From Limobrevibacterium gyesilva (lineage in GTDB: Bacteria; Pseudomonadota; Alphaproteobacteria; Acetobacterales; Acetobacteraceae), in NCBI RefSeq assembly GCF_025989185.1, contig NZ_JAPDNT010000021.1, positions 1 to 64,000 on the forward strand: a stretch of DNA of 64,000 nt. The letters run 5' to 3'. The notes under the pieces are model-generated. The model saw only the letters and a list, made by a program, of their open reading frames with translations, was not told the DNA's origin and did not search any database. Both the position numbers and the translations under genes were made by a program. This document shows positions 51,779-61,341 of the stretch, one piece after another (the stretch's first letter is position 1; each line of letters starts with the position of its first letter).

Positions 51779-52502
51779 AGGCGCCTGAGGTCGGCGAGAA
51801 GCGGCCGGTGAAGCGGTGCCGGTCGGCGGGATAGGTGATGGTGACGACGGTGACCAGGGCGCCCTGGTGCCAGGTGCGCCGCTCCAGCACCAGGCAGGCC
51901 GCCGCCGGCTTCAGGCCGAGCATGGCGGCCAGCCTCGCGCCGGCATTGCGGGCGCGGATGACGTGCTCGGCCTCCGTCCAGGGCACGTTGTGCAGCAGCC
52001 AGGTGCCGGGCGGGGCGTCGTGGAAGCGTTCCTCCTGCGCCGCCGGAACCGCCGCGAGCGAGATGATCCGGTCTTCGTAGGCGCTCGGCACGCCGTTCAT
52101 CCGGTGCAGGCTGCGCACCCGCACGATGCTGCTGCCGGGGTGCAGCCCGAGCGCCGCGGCGTGGGCCTGGTCCGGCGTTTCCACCCGGCGGCTGAGGATG
52201 TCGTAGGTGTAGACGAGGCCGCGCTGCGCCGCCTCGCTGGCGAAGTCCTGGATCTTCATCACCGCGCGCTCGCCCTGCGGATCGGCGACGAATGAGCCGG
52301 CGCGGCGGCGGCGCACGATCAGGCCCGCCGCCGCCATGCCGGACAGCGCCTTGTTCACGGTCATGCGCGAGCAGGAATACTGCTCCATCAAGGCGTGCTC
52401 CGGCGGCACGCGATGGCCCGGCGGCCAGTCGCCGGAAACGATGCGGCCTTCCAGCTCGGATCGGATACGCTCGCCCAGTGGCTGCCGGCGCGGGTTGGTC
52501 AT
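51777..52502 (-). CDS. hutC: Histidine utilisation repressor, GntR/HutC family
   Basis: 241 residues. The GntR winged helix reads LGERIRSELEGRIVSGDWPP, HRVPPEHALMEQYSCSRMTV, NKALSGMAAAGLIVRRRRAG. The C-terminal UTRA ligand domain includes HAAALGLHPGSSIVRVRSLH, EDRIISLAAVP and PWTEAEHVIRARNA. HutC proteins repress hut genes and are released by urocanate. It is convergent with hutU and divergent from a peptide-transporter operon; a HutC-type operator lies in its own promoter, suggesting autoregulation. Its stop codon lies in a hairpin element. Confidence 0.9.
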   Translation of the reverse strand: MTNPRRQPLGERIRSELEGRIVSGDWPPGHRVPPEHALMEQYSCSRMTVNKALSGMAAAGLIVRRRRAGSFVADPQGERAVMKIQDFASEAAQRGLVYTYDILSRRVETPDQAHAAALGLHPGSSIVRVRSLHRMNGVPSAYEDRIISLAAVPAAQEERFHDAPPGTWLLHNVPWTEAEHVIRARNAGARLAAMLGLKPAAACLVLERRTWHQGALVTVVTITYPADRHRFTGRFSPTSGA

Positions 52503-52577
52503 GCTGCTCCGTTACGCGGCTTGCTCGCCGGCGGTCGGCGGTCTTGCCGGCCCGGCCAGGGCCCGGATATTGCGAAT

Positions 52578-52617
52578 TGTATAGACTATTGACAAGCCAC
52601 CAACGCTCCGGTGTGAT
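52578..52617. promoter_or_regulatory. hutC / transporter divergent promoter with HutC-type operator
   Basis: The operator TTGTATAGACTA (52577-52588) matches the sites at 47095 and 58209. Rightward, TTGACA (52589-52594), a 17-bp spacer and TGTGAT (52612-52617) serve the solute-binding protein gene. Leftward, TTGTCA with a 17-bp spacer and CAATAT serve hutC, and the operator lies inside that spacer. Confidence 0.65.
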
Positions 52618-52648
52618 CCCGGCAAATGACACGGGAGGACTGTGCGCC

Positions 52649-54235
52649 ATGCGGATCCACTGGCTGATCGGCGCGGCTGCGCTGCTGCTGACGACGGCGT
52701 CCGGGCACGCCAAGACGCTGGTGTTCTGTTCCGAGACGAACCCGGAGAATTTCGGCCCGATGCTGGCGACCACCAGCACCAGCGACACCGCCGCGGCGCG
52801 CCAGATCTACAACAAGTTGTTCGAGTTCGAAACCGGCACCACCACGCTGCTGCCGGCGCTGGCCGAGAGCTACGAGCTGTCGGCCGATGGGCGGGTGTAC
52901 ACGCTGAAATTGCGCAAGGGCGTCAAGTTCCAGACCACACGGAATTTCCGTCCCACCCGCGCGTTCAATGCCGACGACGTGCTGTTCACCTTCGAGCGGC
53001 AATGGAAGAAGGACCATCCCTATTATCCGGTGAACGGCGGCAACTACAGCCACTTCAACGCGCTCAATCTCGGCAATGCGCTGGAGTCGGTCGAGAAGGT
53101 CGACGACCACACCGTGCGGATCACCATCAAGGAAGCGCTGTCGCCGTTCCTGACCAATCTCGGCATGAACTTCCTGTCGATCCATTCGGCGGAATACGCG
53201 GCGCAGCTGCTGAAGGCCGGCACCCCGGAGAAGATCGACCAGGAGCCGGTGGGCACCGGGCCGTACATGCTGGTCAACTACCAGCGCGACGTGGCCGTGC
53301 GCTACCGCGCCAATCCCGACTACTGGCGGCCGCAGCCGAAGATCAGCGACCTGATCTTCGCAATCACGCCGGACGCCTCGGTGCGCCTGGCCAAGCTCAA
53401 GGCCAATGACTGCCAGGTGATCGCGCTGCCCAATCCGGCCGACATCGACGCGATCAGGAAGGACCCGGCGCTGAAGGTCGAGAGCCAGGAAGGGCTCAGC
53501 ATCGGCTACGTCTCGTTCAACACCGAGAAGAAGCCGTTCGACGACCGCCGGGTGCGCCAGGCGCTGAACATGGCGATCGACAAGAAGGCGGTGCTCGACG
53601 CGGTCTATCTCGGCGCCGGCAAGATCGCCACCAACCCGATCCCGTCGATCGTGTGGTCCTACAACACCGAGGTGAAGGACTATCCGTACGACCCGGCGCG
53701 GGCGAAGGCGCTGCTGGCCGAGGCCGGCTATCCCAACGGGTTCGAGACCGACATATGGGCGCTGCCGGTCAGCCGCCCGTACAACCCGAATGGCCGGCGC
53801 ATGGCCGAGCTGTTCCAGAGCTACTGGGGCGCCGTCGGGGTGAAGGCCAAGATCGTGAGCTACGAGCTGGCCGAGTACCTGCGCCGCGGCCGCGCCGGCG
53901 AGCACCAGACCTATGAGCTCGGCTGGGGCGGCGACACCGGGGACCCGGACAACTTCCTCTACGAAGTGCTCGGCTGCGCCGCGGTGAAGACCGGCCGCAA
54001 CAACGCCCGCTGGTGCAATGCCGGCTACGAGTCGCTCGTCGTCAAGGCTCGCCAGACCAGCGACAAGGCCGAACGGACGGAGCTGTACAAGCAGGCGCAG
54101 GCCGTGTTCAAGGAAGAGGCGCCGTGGATCACCCTTGCACATCCGATCATCTTCGTGCCGATGCGCAAGGAGGTCCAGAACTACAAGATCGATCCGCTGG
54201 GCGCCTACGTGTTCGACGGCGTGGACATGAACTGA
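52649..54235 (+). CDS. Peptide/solute-binding protein, DppA-like (family 5)
   Basis: 528 residues from the ATG with GGGAGGA upstream. The Sec signal is HWLIGAAALLLTTASGHA. SBP_bac_5 features include TLVFCSETNPENFGPMLATT, KLFEFETGTTTLLPALAESY, LRKGVKFQTTRNFRPTRAFN, EPVGTGPYMLVNYQRD, DDRRVRQALNMAIDKKAVLD and ELGWGGDTGDPDNFLYEVLG. The order and composition resemble DppA dipeptide-binding proteins. With the two permease genes and a double ATPase gene behind it, it forms a complete importer. The shared operator suggests the cargo is connected to histidine, for example a histidine-containing peptide or imidazole compound; this is inference. Confidence 0.9.
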   Translation: MRIHWLIGAAALLLTTASGHAKTLVFCSETNPENFGPMLATTSTSDTAAARQIYNKLFEFETGTTTLLPALAESYELSADGRVYTLKLRKGVKFQTTRNFRPTRAFNADDVLFTFERQWKKDHPYYPVNGGNYSHFNALNLGNALESVEKVDDHTVRITIKEALSPFLTNLGMNFLSIHSAEYAAQLLKAGTPEKIDQEPVGTGPYMLVNYQRDVAVRYRANPDYWRPQPKISDLIFAITPDASVRLAKLKANDCQVIALPNPADIDAIRKDPALKVESQEGLSIGYVSFNTEKKPFDDRRVRQALNMAIDKKAVLDAVYLGAGKIATNPIPSIVWSYNTEVKDYPYDPARAKALLAEAGYPNGFETDIWALPVSRPYNPNGRRMAELFQSYWGAVGVKAKIVSYELAEYLRRGRAGEHQTYELGWGGDTGDPDNFLYEVLGCAAVKTGRNNARWCNAGYESLVVKARQTSDKAERTELYKQAQAVFKEEAPWITLAHPIIFVPMRKEVQNYKIDPLGAYVFDGVDMN

Positions 54236-54268
54236 CGGGCCGGGGGAGGACGGCGGAGTAGGCGAAGG

Positions 54269-55279
54269 ATGCTGCGCTTCCTGGTCGGCAGGGCCGTCCT
54301 GCTGGTCCCGACCTTCGTCGGGCTCACCTTGCTGACCTTCGTCCTGGTCCGCCTGATTCCCGGCGACCCGATCGAGACGATGGCCGGGGAGCGCGGCATC
54401 GACCCGGCGCGGCACGCGGAACTGTTGCACCAGTACGGCTTCGACAAGCCGTTGCTGGTGCAATACGGCATCTATATCGGCCGGGTGCTGCACGGCGATC
54501 TGGGCCTGTCGATCGTCACCCAGAAGCCGGTGCTGCACGAGTTCATGGCGCTGTTCCCGGCCACCGTCGAATTGTCGGTGGCCGCGGTGATCTTCGCGGT
54601 GGTGCTGGGCCTGACTGCGGGCATCATCGCCGCGGTGTGGCGCAACTCCATCTTCGACCACGGCGTGATGACGCTGTCGCTGACCGGCTATTCCATGCCG
54701 ATCTTCTGGTGGGGCCTGCTGCTGATCCTGCTGTTCGCAAACGTGGTGAACTGGGCGCCGGTGTCCGGCCAGGTGGCGATCCAGTATTACGTCGAGCCGG
54801 TGACGGGCTTCCTGATGATCGATTCGCTGCTGGCCAACGACACGGCGGCGTTCCGTTCCACGCTCGCGCATCTGGTGTTGCCGATGATCGTGCTGGGCAC
54901 GCAGCCGCTGGCGATCATCGCGCGGATGACGCGCTCGGCCATGCTGGAAGTGCTGGGCGAGGACTATATCCGCACGGCACGGGCGAAGGGCATGTCGCCG
55001 TTGCGGGTGGTGGGGCTGCACGCATTGCGCAACGCGCTGATCCCGGTGGTCACGGTGATCGGCCTGCAGATCGGCGTGCTGTTCACCGGGGCGATGCTGA
55101 CCGAGACGATCTTCTCCTGGCCGGGCGTGGGCAAATGGCTGGTCGAGGCCATCGGCCGGCGCGACTATCCGGTGCTGCAGGGCGGCGTGCTGATCCTGGG
55201 CAGCATCGTCATGGCGGTGAACCTGGCGGTGGATCTCACCTACGGGTTGGTCAACCCGCGCATCCGGCACGCACGATGA
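54269..55279 (+). CDS. Dipeptide-type ABC permease, DppB-like
   Basis: 336 residues with six predicted membrane helices. The start MLRFLVGRAVLLVPTFVGLT is typical of DppB, followed by LVRLIPGDPIETMAGERG. The cytoplasmic EAA loop is EDYIRTARAKGMSPLRVVGL. The C-terminal helices contain TGAMLTETIFSWPGVGKWLV and QGGVLILGSIVMAVNLAVDL. It pairs with the next permease; their genes overlap by 4 bp (ATGA). Confidence 0.93.
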   Translation: MLRFLVGRAVLLVPTFVGLTLLTFVLVRLIPGDPIETMAGERGIDPARHAELLHQYGFDKPLLVQYGIYIGRVLHGDLGLSIVTQKPVLHEFMALFPATVELSVAAVIFAVVLGLTAGIIAAVWRNSIFDHGVMTLSLTGYSMPIFWWGLLLILLFANVVNWAPVSGQVAIQYYVEPVTGFLMIDSLLANDTAAFRSTLAHLVLPMIVLGTQPLAIIARMTRSAMLEVLGEDYIRTARAKGMSPLRVVGLHALRNALIPVVTVIGLQIGVLFTGAMLTETIFSWPGVGKWLVEAIGRRDYPVLQGGVLILGSIVMAVNLAVDLTYGLVNPRIRHAR

Positions 55280-56175
55280 CCGCGCACTCCTCCGTCGAGA
55301 CGGCTGACGCCGCGCCGCATCCGCTGCGGGCCTTCTGGCATTCCTTCAGTGCCAGCAACGGCGCCCTTGCCGGCCTGGGCGTGGTGTGCAGCATCGCGCT
55401 GCTCGCCGTCTTCGCCGATGTCGTCGCGCCGCATTCGCCCTATGCCACCGACAGCCAGGCCTTCCTGCGCCCGCCGTTCTGGGAGGAGGGCGGATCGCTC
55501 GTCTATCCGCTCGGCACCGACGCCATCGGCCGCGACATGCTGTCGCGGCTGCTGCATGGCGCCCGGCTGTCGTTGCTGATCGGGGTGGTGGTCGTGGCGA
55601 TCTCGCTCGCTGCCGGCGTCCTGCTCGGGCTGGTCTGCGGCTTCCTGCGCGGCGCCGTCGAGACGGTGGTCATGCGGGTGATGGATATACTGCTGACGCT
55701 GCCGAGCCTGCTGCTGGCGATCGTGATCGTGGCCATCCTCGGGCCGGGGATGATGAACGCGATCCTGGCCGTGACCGTGGTCGTGCTGCCGCATTACGTG
55801 CGCATCACCCGCGCCGCGGTGATCGCCGAATTGTCCAAGGATTATGTCGTCGCCTCGCGGGTGAACGGGGCGGGGACGCTGCGGCTGATGTTCTCCGCGG
55901 TGCTGCCGAACTGCGCCGCGCCGCTGATCGTGCAGGCCTCGCTCGGCATTTCCACCGCGATCCTGGATGCCGCGGCGCTGGGCTTCCTCGGCCTCGGCGC
56001 CCAGGCGCCGCTGCCGGAATGGGGCACGATGCTGGCGGACTCGCGCGAGTTCGTGATGCGCGCCTGGTGGGTCGTCACCTTGCCGGGCCTGATGATCCTG
56101 GCCACCGTGATGGCGTTCAACCTGCTCGGCGACGGCCTGCGCGACGCGCTCGACCCGAAGTTGAAGCGCCAATGA
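55276..56175 (+). CDS. Dipeptide-type ABC permease, DppC-like
   Basis: 299 residues, ATG overlapping the dppB-like stop. The soluble N-terminus is followed by [20 protein letters not shown] and the DppC-type HPLGTDxxGRD motif ([20 protein letters not shown]). The EAA loop ([20 protein letters not shown]) and [20 protein letters not shown] are also standard. Five or six membrane helices are visible. Its stop overlaps the ATPase gene start, so the four transporter genes are translationally coupled. Confidence 0.93.
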   Translation: MTAHSSVETADAAPHPLRAFWHSFSASNGALAGLGVVCSIALLAVFADVVAPHSPYATDSQAFLRPPFWEEGGSLVYPLGTDAIGRDMLSRLLHGARLSLLIGVVVVAISLAAGVLLGLVCGFLRGAVETVVMRVMDILLTLPSLLLAIVIVAILGPGMMNAILAVTVVVLPHYVRITRAAVIAELSKDYVVASRVNGAGTLRLMFSAVLPNCAAPLIVQASLGISTAILDAAALGFLGLGAQAPLPEWGTMLADSREFVMRAWWVVTLPGLMILATVMAFNLLGDGLRDALDPKLKRQ

Positions 56176-58169
56176 CGTCCTTGCTGGAAATCGACCGGCT
56201 GTCGGTGACGTTTCCCACCGCGCGCGGCGGGTTCCGCGCGGTGGACGACGTGTCGCTGCGGGTCGACGAGGGCGAAGTCCTGGGCATCGTCGGCGAATCC
56301 GGCTCGGGCAAGAGCGTCACCATGCTCGCGCTGATGGGGCTGATCCCGTCGCCCGGCGAGGTGCGGGCGCAGCGGATCGCCTTCGCCGGGCAGGACCTCG
56401 CCCGGCTGTCGCCGCGCCAGCGCCGCCGGCTGACGGGCAAGGACGTGGCGATGATCTTCCAGGATCCCGCCACCAGCCTCAATCCCAGCTTCACCGTCGG
56501 CTTCCAGCTCGCCGAAGTGCTGCACGCGCACGAGAAGCTCAGCGGCAAGGCGCTGCGCCATCGCGCCATCGCGCTGCTGGAGCAGGTGGGCATCCCGGCG
56601 CCGGAGACGCGGCTGCGCGCCTTCCCGCACCAGCTCTCCGGCGGCATGAACCAGCGCGTGATGATCGCCATGGCGATCGCCTGCAATCCGCGCCTGCTGA
56701 TCGCCGACGAGCCGACCACGGCGCTGGACGTGACCATCCAGGCGCAGATCCTGGATCTGTTGCTGACCTTGCGGCGCGAGCGCGGCATGGCGCTGGTGCT
56801 GATCAGCCACAACATGAGCGTAGTGGCCGAGACGGCGCAGCGCGTGGTGGTGATGTATGCCGGCCAGGTGATGGAGCAACGCGAGACCGCGTCGCTGTTC
56901 ACCGCCCAGCAGCACCCCTATACGGCCGCACTGCTGGCCGCGCTGCCGGAACGCAGTGCCGGCGAGGGCCGGCTGGCCACCATTCCCGGCGTGGTCCCGG
57001 GCCAGTCCGACCGGCCGCGCGGCTGCCTGTTCAGCCCCCGCTGCAGCCATGCCGACGATCTGTGCCGCGCGCAGCAGCCGGACCTGCGCGAACTGCACGG
57101 AAGCCGGGTGCGATGCCACTATCCGCTGGGCGTCGCGGCGCCGCGCCCCGAGCCCGCTTCCGCCGTGGCGCATCCGGCCGACCGCGCGCCATCTGCTGCC
57201 GGCGAGGCCGTCGCAGTCGCCGATGGCCTGGCGCGGCACTACCGGGTCCGTCAGGGCCTGTTCGCGCCGCCGGCGGTGCTGAAGGCGCTGGATGGCGTCT
57301 CCTTCACCCTGCAGGCGGCACGCACGCTCGCGGTGGTGGGCGAATCCGGCTGCGGCAAATCGACCCTGGCGCGGCTGGTGACGCTGATCGACAAGCCGAC
57401 CGCCGGCACGCTGCGGATCGCCGGGCAGGATGCGATCGCCCCATCGCCGCCGGTGCGCCGGCAGCTGCGCCGCGCCGTGCACACGGTGTTCCAGAATCCC
57501 TACGGGTCGCTCAATCCGCGCAAGACGATCGGCGCCATCATCGAGGAGCCGCTGGCGGTCAATACCGGCCTCGGCCGGGTGCAGCGCCGCGACGCCGTGC
57601 GGGAGATGATGGCGAAGGTCGGGCTGCGGCCGGAACACTACGACCGCTACCCGCACATGTTCTCGGGCGGCCAGCGGCAGCGCATCGCCATTGCCCGGTC
57701 GTTGATGCTGCGGCCGAAGCTGGTGGTGGCGGACGAGCCGGTCTCGGCGCTGGACGTGTCGATCCAGGCGCAGGTCCTCAATCTGCTGAAGGACCTGCAA
57801 CAGGAATTCGGCCTGTCCTACCTGTTCATCTCGCACGACCTCGCCGTGGTGCGCCATATCGCCGACGAGATCCTGGTGATGTATCTCGGCCGCGGCGTCG
57901 AGCAGGGCACGAAGGAGCGCATCTTCGCGCAGCCATTGCATCCGTATACTCGGGCGCTGCTGGCGGCGACCCCGGGCATGACCGGCAACGGCCCGCGCCG
58001 TGCCCTGACCGGCGAGCTGCCGTCGCCCTTGAACCCGCCGAAAGGCTGCGCATTCTCGACCCGCTGCCCCCATGTCGCAGAACGCTGCAGGATCGAGCCG
58101 CCGGCGCCGCGCAGCATCGCGGGGCGCCTGGTCGCCTGCCACGAAGCCGAACGCCTCGCCGATGCATGA
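56172..58169 (+). CDS. Double ABC ATPase (DppD-DppF fusion)
   Basis: 665 residues with two complete ATPase domains. The first has Walker A GESGSGKS (near residue 40), signature LSGGMNQRV and Walker [13 protein letters not shown]. The second has Walker A GESGCGKS (near residue 392), signature FSGGQRQRI and Walker [13 protein letters not shown]. Each half ends in an oligopeptide-transporter C-terminal cysteine motif ([14 protein letters not shown] and [14 protein letters not shown]), which in related proteins binds an iron-sulphur cluster. In most Dpp systems these are two proteins; here they are one chain, as in GsiA/YejF. It energises the importer. Confidence 0.93.
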   Translation: MTSLLEIDRLSVTFPTARGGFRAVDDVSLRVDEGEVLGIVGESGSGKSVTMLALMGLIPSPGEVRAQRIAFAGQDLARLSPRQRRRLTGKDVAMIFQDPATSLNPSFTVGFQLAEVLHAHEKLSGKALRHRAIALLEQVGIPAPETRLRAFPHQLSGGMNQRVMIAMAIACNPRLLIADEPTTALDVTIQAQILDLLLTLRRERGMALVLISHNMSVVAETAQRVVVMYAGQVMEQRETASLFTAQQHPYTAALLAALPERSAGEGRLATIPGVVPGQSDRPRGCLFSPRCSHADDLCRAQQPDLRELHGSRVRCHYPLGVAAPRPEPASAVAHPADRAPSAAGEAVAVADGLARHYRVRQGLFAPPAVLKALDGVSFTLQAARTLAVVGESGCGKSTLARLVTLIDKPTAGTLRIAGQDAIAPSPPVRRQLRRAVHTVFQNPYGSLNPRKTIGAIIEEPLAVNTGLGRVQRRDAVREMMAKVGLRPEHYDRYPHMFSGGQRQRIAIARSLMLRPKLVVADEPVSALDVSIQAQVLNLLKDLQQEFGLSYLFISHDLAVVRHIADEILVMYLGRGVEQGTKERIFAQPLHPYTRALLAATPGMTGNGPRRALTGELPSPLNPPKGCAFSTRCPHVAERCRIEPPAPRSIAGRLVACHEAERLADA

Positions 58170-58208
58170 TCCCGCGACGCTTGCGCGGGCCATGGGTCGG
58201 CGGTCAAT

Positions 58209-58220
58209 ATGTATAGACTT
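58209..58220. promoter_or_regulatory. HutC-type operator upstream of the amidohydrolase-fold gene
   Basis: ATGTATAGACTT, the third copy of the WTGTATAGACWW motif, lies 63 bp before the GTG start of the gene at 58284. An ATG inside this site opens the same frame but is rejected as a start because a much better ribosome site lies downstream. Confidence 0.6.
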
Positions 58221-58283
58221 AAATGCGCCAGGACTCCCGCCTCCGCGCCTGGACGGGACTGCCTGCAGGGAAAGGAAGCCGCC

Positions 58284-59189
58284 GTGCGTCGAGTGATCGA
58301 TCTGGAAATGAATCTGCCGCGCAGCGAGGAAGAGCCCGGCTACTGGGACGCCATGCATGGCCGCCCCGGCAACGCGGTGGCCGACCTGCAGCCGCGCCCC
58401 GAGGGCTACGGCTTCGCCAATTACGGCCACATCTTCAAGGGCCGCACCGAAGCCGCCGAAGCCGAGCAGGCGCCGGTGGATGACGGCGGGATCACGCGCT
58501 TCATCGCCGACATGGACCGCGCCGGCATCGAGCTCGGCGTGCTCGGCGCCTCCAACGCCACGCTGGCGCGGATCTGCACGGCGCATCCGGACCGCTTCAT
58601 CGGGCTGTCGGCGACAAGTCCGCTGGACGGCATGACCGGCGTGCGCAATTTCGAGCGGCTGGTGCGCGAGCACGGGATCGGCGGGTTGCGCGTCGTGGCG
58701 CTGTACAACTCGATCCCGGCGAGCGACCGGCGCTATTACCCGCTCTATGCCAAATGCGTCGAGCTCGATGTGCCCGTGCGCATCTACACCTCGATGAACT
58801 ATGCCAACGACCGGCCGTACGACCTCGGCCATCCGCGGCATCTCGACACCGTCGCCATGGACTTTCCGGAGCTGCGCATCGTCGCCGGGCTGGCCGGCTG
58901 GCCCTGGGTCAACGACATGATCGGGCTGCTGCGGCGCCACCCCAACCTGTACGTCGACACCGCCGCCCACCGGCCGCGCCATTTCGCCACCAAGGGATCG
59001 GGCTGGGAGCCGTTCCTGCAGTTCGGCAACACGCTGCTGCAGGACAAGATCATGGTCGGCCTGTCGCGCAGCACCTTCGGCATGTCCTTCGAACAACTCA
59101 TCGGCGAATACCTGGAGCTGCCGCTGAAGGATTCGGTGATGGAGAAATGGCTGTACCGCAACGCGCTGACGTTCCTGCGCCGGGCCTGA
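58284..59189 (+). CDS. Amidohydrolase-2-fold protein lacking metal ligands
   Basis: 301 residues from a GTG start with GGAAAGGAAG upstream. The fold pattern of the amidohydrolase-2/decarboxylase family is clear: FIGLSATSPLDGMTGVRNFE, GIGGLRVVALYNSIPASDRR, YYPLYAKCVELDVPVRIYTS, HPNLYVDTAAHRPRHF and EKWLYRNALTFLRR. The expected metal ligands are missing: the N-terminal HxH/ExH motif reads DLEMNLP, the usual GHxG reads GLAGWPW, and the usual GSDxP reads GLSRSTF. It may be a pseudo-enzyme or use a different mechanism. It lies between the transporter and an acyl-CoA synthetase gene and has a HutC-type operator upstream. Confidence 0.75.
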   Translation: MRRVIDLEMNLPRSEEEPGYWDAMHGRPGNAVADLQPRPEGYGFANYGHIFKGRTEAAEAEQAPVDDGGITRFIADMDRAGIELGVLGASNATLARICTAHPDRFIGLSATSPLDGMTGVRNFERLVREHGIGGLRVVALYNSIPASDRRYYPLYAKCVELDVPVRIYTSMNYANDRPYDLGHPRHLDTVAMDFPELRIVAGLAGWPWVNDMIGLLRRHPNLYVDTAAHRPRHFATKGSGWEPFLQFGNTLLQDKIMVGLSRSTFGMSFEQLIGEYLELPLKDSVMEKWLYRNALTFLRRA

Positions 59190-59197
59190 TCGCCGCC

Positions 59198-61321
59198 ATG
59201 CAACGCAATGTCGCCGCCATCGTGCGGCCGCGGACGGTCGCGGTGATCGGCGCCTCCGCCACCCGCCGCGCCCAGGGCAACCAGGTGATCGGCAACCTGC
59301 AGAAGGCGGGCTTCAAGGGGCACATCATCCCCGTCCATGCCACCGCGCAGACCATCGAAGGGCTGGAGGTCACCAACGGCATCGACCGGCTGCCGCCCGG
59401 CATCGATACCGCGGTGGTGGCGATCCCGGCGAGCGGCGTCGCCGCGGCGCTGGCCGATCTGGCGCAGGCCGGCGTGCGCTCGGCGGTGGTGTTCAGCAAC
59501 GGCTTCACCGCCGCCGAGGCGCAGGCATTCCGGCAGGTGTCGGACACCAGCGACATGGTGATCCACGGCCCGAACTGCATGGGGCTGATCGATGTGTGGG
59601 ATTGCATGCCGATGTATCCCGCCACCATCACCGAGAAGGTGCGGCCGGGGCAGGTGGCGCTGATCGCGCAATCGGGGTCGGCGGCGATCTCGCTGATGAA
59701 CTCGTCCTCGTTCGGCCTGTCCACGGTGGTGACCATGGGCAGCGAGTTCCAGGTGACGGCGCCGGACTACATGCGCTTCTTTGCCACCGACGACCGCACC
59801 TCGGTGATCGGCGTCGTGCTCGAATCGATCCAGCGTCCCGCCGAGTTTGCCGCCGCCGTCGAGGCGATCTACGCCGCCGGCAAGTCGCTGGCGGTGCTGA
59901 AGGTCGGCCAGTCCGAAGTGGGCAGCCTGGCGGTGCAGGCGCATACCGGCGCCATGATCAGCCGCAGCGATGCCTATGACCGCTTCTTCGCGCGCTGCGG
60001 CGTGCCCACCGCGAAGGACTACGACGAGCTGATCGCCACGCTGGAATGCTTCGTCTCCACCCCCCGTTCGGCGGCGGGCAGCCGCATCGGCATCGTCGGC
60101 ATTTCCGGCGGCGAGACCGCGCTGGCCTGCGACATCGCGGCTGATCTCGGCGTGCCGTTGGCGACATTCGCCGCCGAGACCCGGGCGCGTGTCACCGCCG
60201 CGCTGCCCGGCGCATCCGGCCTCAATCCGCTCGATATGGGCGCGACGGTGAACCATACCGTGGACCAGGATCGCACGGCGATCGGCGCCATCCTGGACGA
60301 TCCGGAGGTCGACTCGCTGCTGCTGGTGCAGGACGCGCAAGCGAGCCTGACGCCCACCATGCTCAACAACTACACGCCGCATATCCTGGAATACGGCAAG
60401 CTGACGCAGCGCAGCGACAAGCCGGTGGTGATGGTGTCGCCGACCTCGGAGAACACGCATCCGCGCATCCACGCGATGATGGCCGAGGACGGGGTTCCGG
60501 TGCTGCGCGGCATGCGCGCCGGGCTGGTGGCGATGCGCAATCTCGGCATTCTCGGGCAGGCGCGGGCGGCGCGCGCGGCGGGCGGGCCGGCGGCGGCGGC
60601 GCACCGGCCGAACCCCGCCGCCGCCGAGATCCGGCGCGAGATCGCCGGCCTGTCCGGGCCGCTGCCGGCGGCAACGACGCGGCGGATCCTGGCCGCCTAC
60701 GACATCCCGCTGGTCCGCTCCGCCGTCGTCCGCACCCCCGAGGAGGCGCTGGAGCGCGCCGAGGCGATCGGCTATCCGCTGGTGCTGAAGATCGCCTCGC
60801 CGGACATCGCGCACCGCTCCGACGTGGGCGGCGTGGCACTCGGCATCGGCGACGCCGAGGCCCTGCGCGCCGCGCTTGCGCGCATGCTGTGCCGCGTGCG
60901 CGCCGCCGCGCCGCACGCCGAGATCGTGGGGTTCGAGCTGCAGGAGCAGCTGGTCGACCATGTCGAAGCGATGGTCGGCTTCGTCGCCGCACCGCCTTTC
61001 GGCGCGGTGATGATGGTCGGGACCGGCGGCACGATGGTGGAGCTGCAGGCCGACCGCGCCGTGGAGCTGAGCCCGGTCTCACCGGCGCAAGCGGCCGGCA
61101 TGATCGCCGGCACGCGCCTCGGGGCCTATCTCGGCGGCTACCGGAACCTGATCCAGAAGACCGACCTGGACGGGCTGGCGCGACTGGCGGCCAATCTCTC
61201 CAGTCTGGCCTTCGACCTGTGCGATCGCATCGCCGAATGCGACCTCAATCCCGTGCTGGTGCGCAAAGGCTCCGGAGAGGTCAGGGTGGTCGACGCCCTG
61301 CTGCTGGCCGCAAAATCCTGA
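59198..61321 (+). CDS. NDP-forming acyl-CoA synthetase (fused alpha and beta)
   Basis: 707 residues from the ATG 8 bp after the preceding stop. The N-terminal CoA-binding domain reads RPRTVAVIGASATRRAQGNQ. Succinyl-CoA-ligase-like flavodoxin domains follow, with the expected phospho-His in AVQAHTGAMISRSDAYDRFF. The C-terminal ATP-grasp domain (from about residue 485) has AYDIPLVRSAVVRTPEEALE, GYPLVLKIASPDIAHRSDVG and GAVMMVGTGGTMVELQADRA. Such enzymes make acyl-CoA from an organic acid with release of ADP, or run in reverse. It probably activates an acid produced from the imported compound; the substrate is unknown. Confidence 0.88.
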   Translation: MQRNVAAIVRPRTVAVIGASATRRAQGNQVIGNLQKAGFKGHIIPVHATAQTIEGLEVTNGIDRLPPGIDTAVVAIPASGVAAALADLAQAGVRSAVVFSNGFTAAEAQAFRQVSDTSDMVIHGPNCMGLIDVWDCMPMYPATITEKVRPGQVALIAQSGSAAISLMNSSSFGLSTVVTMGSEFQVTAPDYMRFFATDDRTSVIGVVLESIQRPAEFAAAVEAIYAAGKSLAVLKVGQSEVGSLAVQAHTGAMISRSDAYDRFFARCGVPTAKDYDELIATLECFVSTPRSAAGSRIGIVGISGGETALACDIAADLGVPLATFAAETRARVTAALPGASGLNPLDMGATVNHTVDQDRTAIGAILDDPEVDSLLLVQDAQASLTPTMLNNYTPHILEYGKLTQRSDKPVVMVSPTSENTHPRIHAMMAEDGVPVLRGMRAGLVAMRNLGILGQARAARAAGGPAAAAHRPNPAAAEIRREIAGLSGPLPAATTRRILAAYDIPLVRSAVVRTPEEALERAEAIGYPLVLKIASPDIAHRSDVGGVALGIGDAEALRAALARMLCRVRAAAPHAEIVGFELQEQLVDHVEAMVGFVAAPPFGAVMMVGTGGTMVELQADRAVELSPVSPAQAAGMIAGTRLGAYLGGYRNLIQKTDLDGLARLAANLSSLAFDLCDRIAECDLNPVLVRKGSGEVRVVDALLLAAKS

Positions 61322-61341
61322 CCGCTGACCTTGCCCGGCCT

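Noticed and set aside
58209-58283. ATG start giving 25 extra residues to the amidohydrolase-fold protein
   Set aside because: The ATG is inside the HutC-type operator, and the extra residues look non-conserved; the GTG at 58284 has a strong ribosome site.
55842-59096. A 1084-codon reverse open frame across the transporter operon
   Set aside because: Shadow of three coupled forward genes with clear ABC transporter motifs.
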